DNA of 14,477 bases from JAOPZY01 sp036495025 (GTDB lineage: Bacteria > Actinomycetota > CADDZG01 > JAHWKV01 > JAOPZY01): the NCBI GenBank assembly GCA_036495025.1, contig DASXNO010000219.1, positions 1 through 14,477 on the forward strand, in the 5' to 3' direction. The position numbers and the translations under genes are program-made. This document shows, in pieces, positions 13,752-14,477 of the stretch. Below the pieces are notes generated by a model, which did no database searches, was not told where the DNA came from, and saw nothing but the letters and a program-made list of their open reading frames with translations. Position 1 is the stretch's first letter; every line of letters starts with the position of its first letter.

Positions 13752-13791
13752 CCACAGGTCCCGCGGCCGGCCCCCGGCGCGGGACCTGTGG
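13752..13791. repeat. Perfect 14-bp hairpin
   Basis: CCACAGGTCCCGCG (13752-13765) and CGCGGGACCTGTGG (13778-13791) are perfect complements with a 12-base GC-rich loop. It lies between the PfpI-family gene and the amidase. There is no T-run on either side, so a classical terminator is not shown; a terminator of the high-GC type, an attenuator, or a protein-binding palindrome are all possible. Confidence 0.7.
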
Positions 13792-13817
13792 GCTTCCCGT
13801 CCGCCCGCTGCGGTTGG

Positions 13818-14477
13818 GTGAGATTGCTCTTTCGCAATCGTCAGTGGCGCACGTGGGGTAACCCCCTGTCGCTGGTTGCCCTCCGGAAGGCCGGTGAGAC
13901 GGGGAAGGCCGAGCCAGCCGGCCTGCCCGAAGGGCTTGCCCAGTCCCCGCTCGTCTCCGGGTGGTTTCTCGGACCTCGACGAATCTGGGGGCCGGCTGCG
14001 GCATTGGGCGGCCTCACGGTGCTGGTGGGAGGCGCAGTCCTGCTTGCCCCCGTGGGGCGTGCCGCGCTCGGACGCTCCCGCCCGTCCGCCCCGGCTGCGG
14101 CGCCGGGTGGACCCGGTGTGGGTCCCGCCGCTCCGGGACCCAAGGCGAGTGCCGCAGGCCCTGACCCACAGGCCGTCGCCTCGGGCCCAATCGCCACGGC
14201 CAGCTTCGCACCCGGGGCCTGCGTCGCGTTCCCGCCGACGGCCACCGACCGGCACCAGACCGTGTTCCTCGACGCCGGCCACGGCGGGCCCGACCCCGGC
14301 GCCCTCGGAGTCACGCAGGGCGGTGCTGCCGTCAACGAGGCAAACCTCACCCTGTCCACGGCGCTCGCCACGGTGCCGCTTCTCCAGGCCCGCGGCTACC
14401 GGGTGGTCGTGTCCCGCACCGGCAACACGGCCGTGGCGATCCTCGGCACCGGGGACCTCCTGAGCGGGACCTTTACC
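13818..14477 (+). CDS. N-acetylmuramoyl-L-alanine amidase (Amidase_3), N-terminal part (cut by window edge)
   Basis: Zinc-dependent cell-wall amidase cutting between MurNAc and the stem peptide. The frame is open to the right edge (220 codons here). A membrane anchor or signal segment lies at about residues 56-78 after RR (GPRRIWGPAAALGG), followed by an Ala/Pro/Gly-rich linker (about 79-130). The catalytic domain starts TVFLDAGHGGPDPGALG (148-164) with zinc ligand H155, then VNEANLTLS with zinc ligand E174, and YRVVVSRTG. The start is uncertain: the only in-frame options before the membrane segment are GTG 13788, GTG 13818 and TTG 13824, none with a Shine-Dalgarno. GTG 13788 lies inside the perfect hairpin and is disfavoured. 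The domain call is firm; the first 50 residues may not be translated. Confidence 0.87.
   Translation, partial: MRLLFRNRQWRTWGNPLSLVALRKAGETGKAEPAGLPEGLAQSPLVSGWFLGPRRIWGPAAALGGLTVLVGGAVLLAPVGRAALGRSRPSAPAAAPGGPGVGPAAPGPKASAAGPDPQAVASGPIATASFAPGACVAFPPTATDRHQTVFLDAGHGGPDPGALGVTQGGAAVNEANLTLSTALATVPLLQARGYRVVVSRTGNTAVAILGTGDLLSGTFT
13822..13960 (+). promoter_or_regulatory. Structured leader-like segment before or at the start of the amidase
   Basis: Successive helices can form. GATTGC/GCAATC (13822-13827 with 13834-13839). CAGTGG with TCGCTG (13842-13847, 13869-13874) around GGGG-TAA-CCCC (13855-13865). Then a three-way junction: CCG-GAGAC-GGGGA (13891-13893, 13896-13905) pairs with TCCCC-GTCTC-CGG (13944-13948, 13953-13960), enclosing AGGCC/GGCCT (13906-13910, 13920-13924) and GCCC-GAA-GGGC (13925-13935). 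If the amidase starts at 13818 this is coding; third-position GC here (about 74%) is lower than in neighbouring genes. No known riboswitch class fits. Confidence 0.35.

Noticed and set aside
13749..13757. DnaA box (CTGTCCACA) suggesting an origin of replication
   Set aside because: A single one-mismatch copy overlapping a hairpin arm; no cluster of boxes, no AT-rich unwinding element of proper size, no dnaA or dnaN in the window.
13881..13930. Cobalamin riboswitch, because GCCGGTGAGAC and a B12-box-like AGCCAGCCGGCCTGCC occur in order
   Set aside because: The B12-box-like part agrees at about 13 of 16 positions, but the conserved GCCACTGT core and the usual spacing between the two elements are missing, and the gene downstream is a cell-wall amidase.
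13800..13960. c-di-AMP (ydaO) riboswitch before a cell-wall hydrolase
   Set aside because: Expected from context, and GGGTGAG is reminiscent of a conserved block, but the hallmark ACCCGACAGCTAAC segment followed by a GGAGGC-like block is absent.
13876..14463. 195-codon plus-strand frame overlapping the amidase
   Set aside because: Different phase from the frame with the Amidase_3 motifs; its translation is Pro/Arg/Ser-rich without domains.

Overview
The window looks like a chromosomal segment from a high-GC Gram-positive bacterium, most likely Actinomycetota and possibly an uncultured, deep-branching member. The evidence is very high third-position GC, a dnaX / small SRP RNA / tRNA-Ser block, a sortase-type LPVTG surface protein, an XRE-TPR regulator with an internal twin-arginine-like stretch, and a beta-phosphoglucomutase-like gene coupled to a GH65 phosphorylase. 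The taxon is an inference; there is no rRNA in the window.

Region 1 (1-1176, minus strand) is housekeeping. It holds the 5' part of dnaX (running off the left edge), a small SRP RNA (ffs) and tRNA-Ser(GGA). A 331-bp non-coding stretch between dnaX and ffs contains a degenerate pentamer repeat, a G-quadruplex-type run abutting a TATGAT -10 box for dnaX, and a large nested inverted repeat.

Region 2 (1376-2626, plus) is a single secreted, propeller-like, Pro/Thr/Ser-stalked protein with a sortase signal.

Region 3 (2673-10350, plus) is a compact run of six genes with gaps of 23, 3 and 13 bp followed by two 4-bp overlaps. In order they are a flippase-like UPF0104/LPG-synthase-type membrane protein, two different MFS transporters, a beta-phosphoglucomutase-like HAD enzyme, a GH65 alpha-glucoside phosphorylase, and a protein that reads as a HicB-like domain joined to a DinB-like metal-binding bundle. 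The metabolic core is GH65 releasing beta-glucose 1-phosphate from trehalose, maltose or a related disaccharide, and the HAD mutase converting it to glucose 6-phosphate. The transporters may move the sugar.

Region 4 (10347-12042) has a small basic putative zinc protein on the minus strand. It ends on the same CTAG as the preceding operon and is divergent from an XRE-TPR regulator. Region 5 (12074-13687) is a divergent pair: a PfkB-family sugar/nucleoside kinase and a DJ-1/PfpI-family protein. Region 6 (13688-14477) starts an N-acetylmuramoyl-L-alanine amidase that runs off the right edge. It is preceded by an AT-rich promoter-like island, a perfect 14-bp hairpin, and a GC-rich stretch that can fold into a compact three-way junction.

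No insertion sequence, phage, CRISPR array or classical defence system is visible. The least explained items are the HicB/DinB-like fusion, the small zinc protein paired with the XRE regulator, and the structured leader of the amidase.
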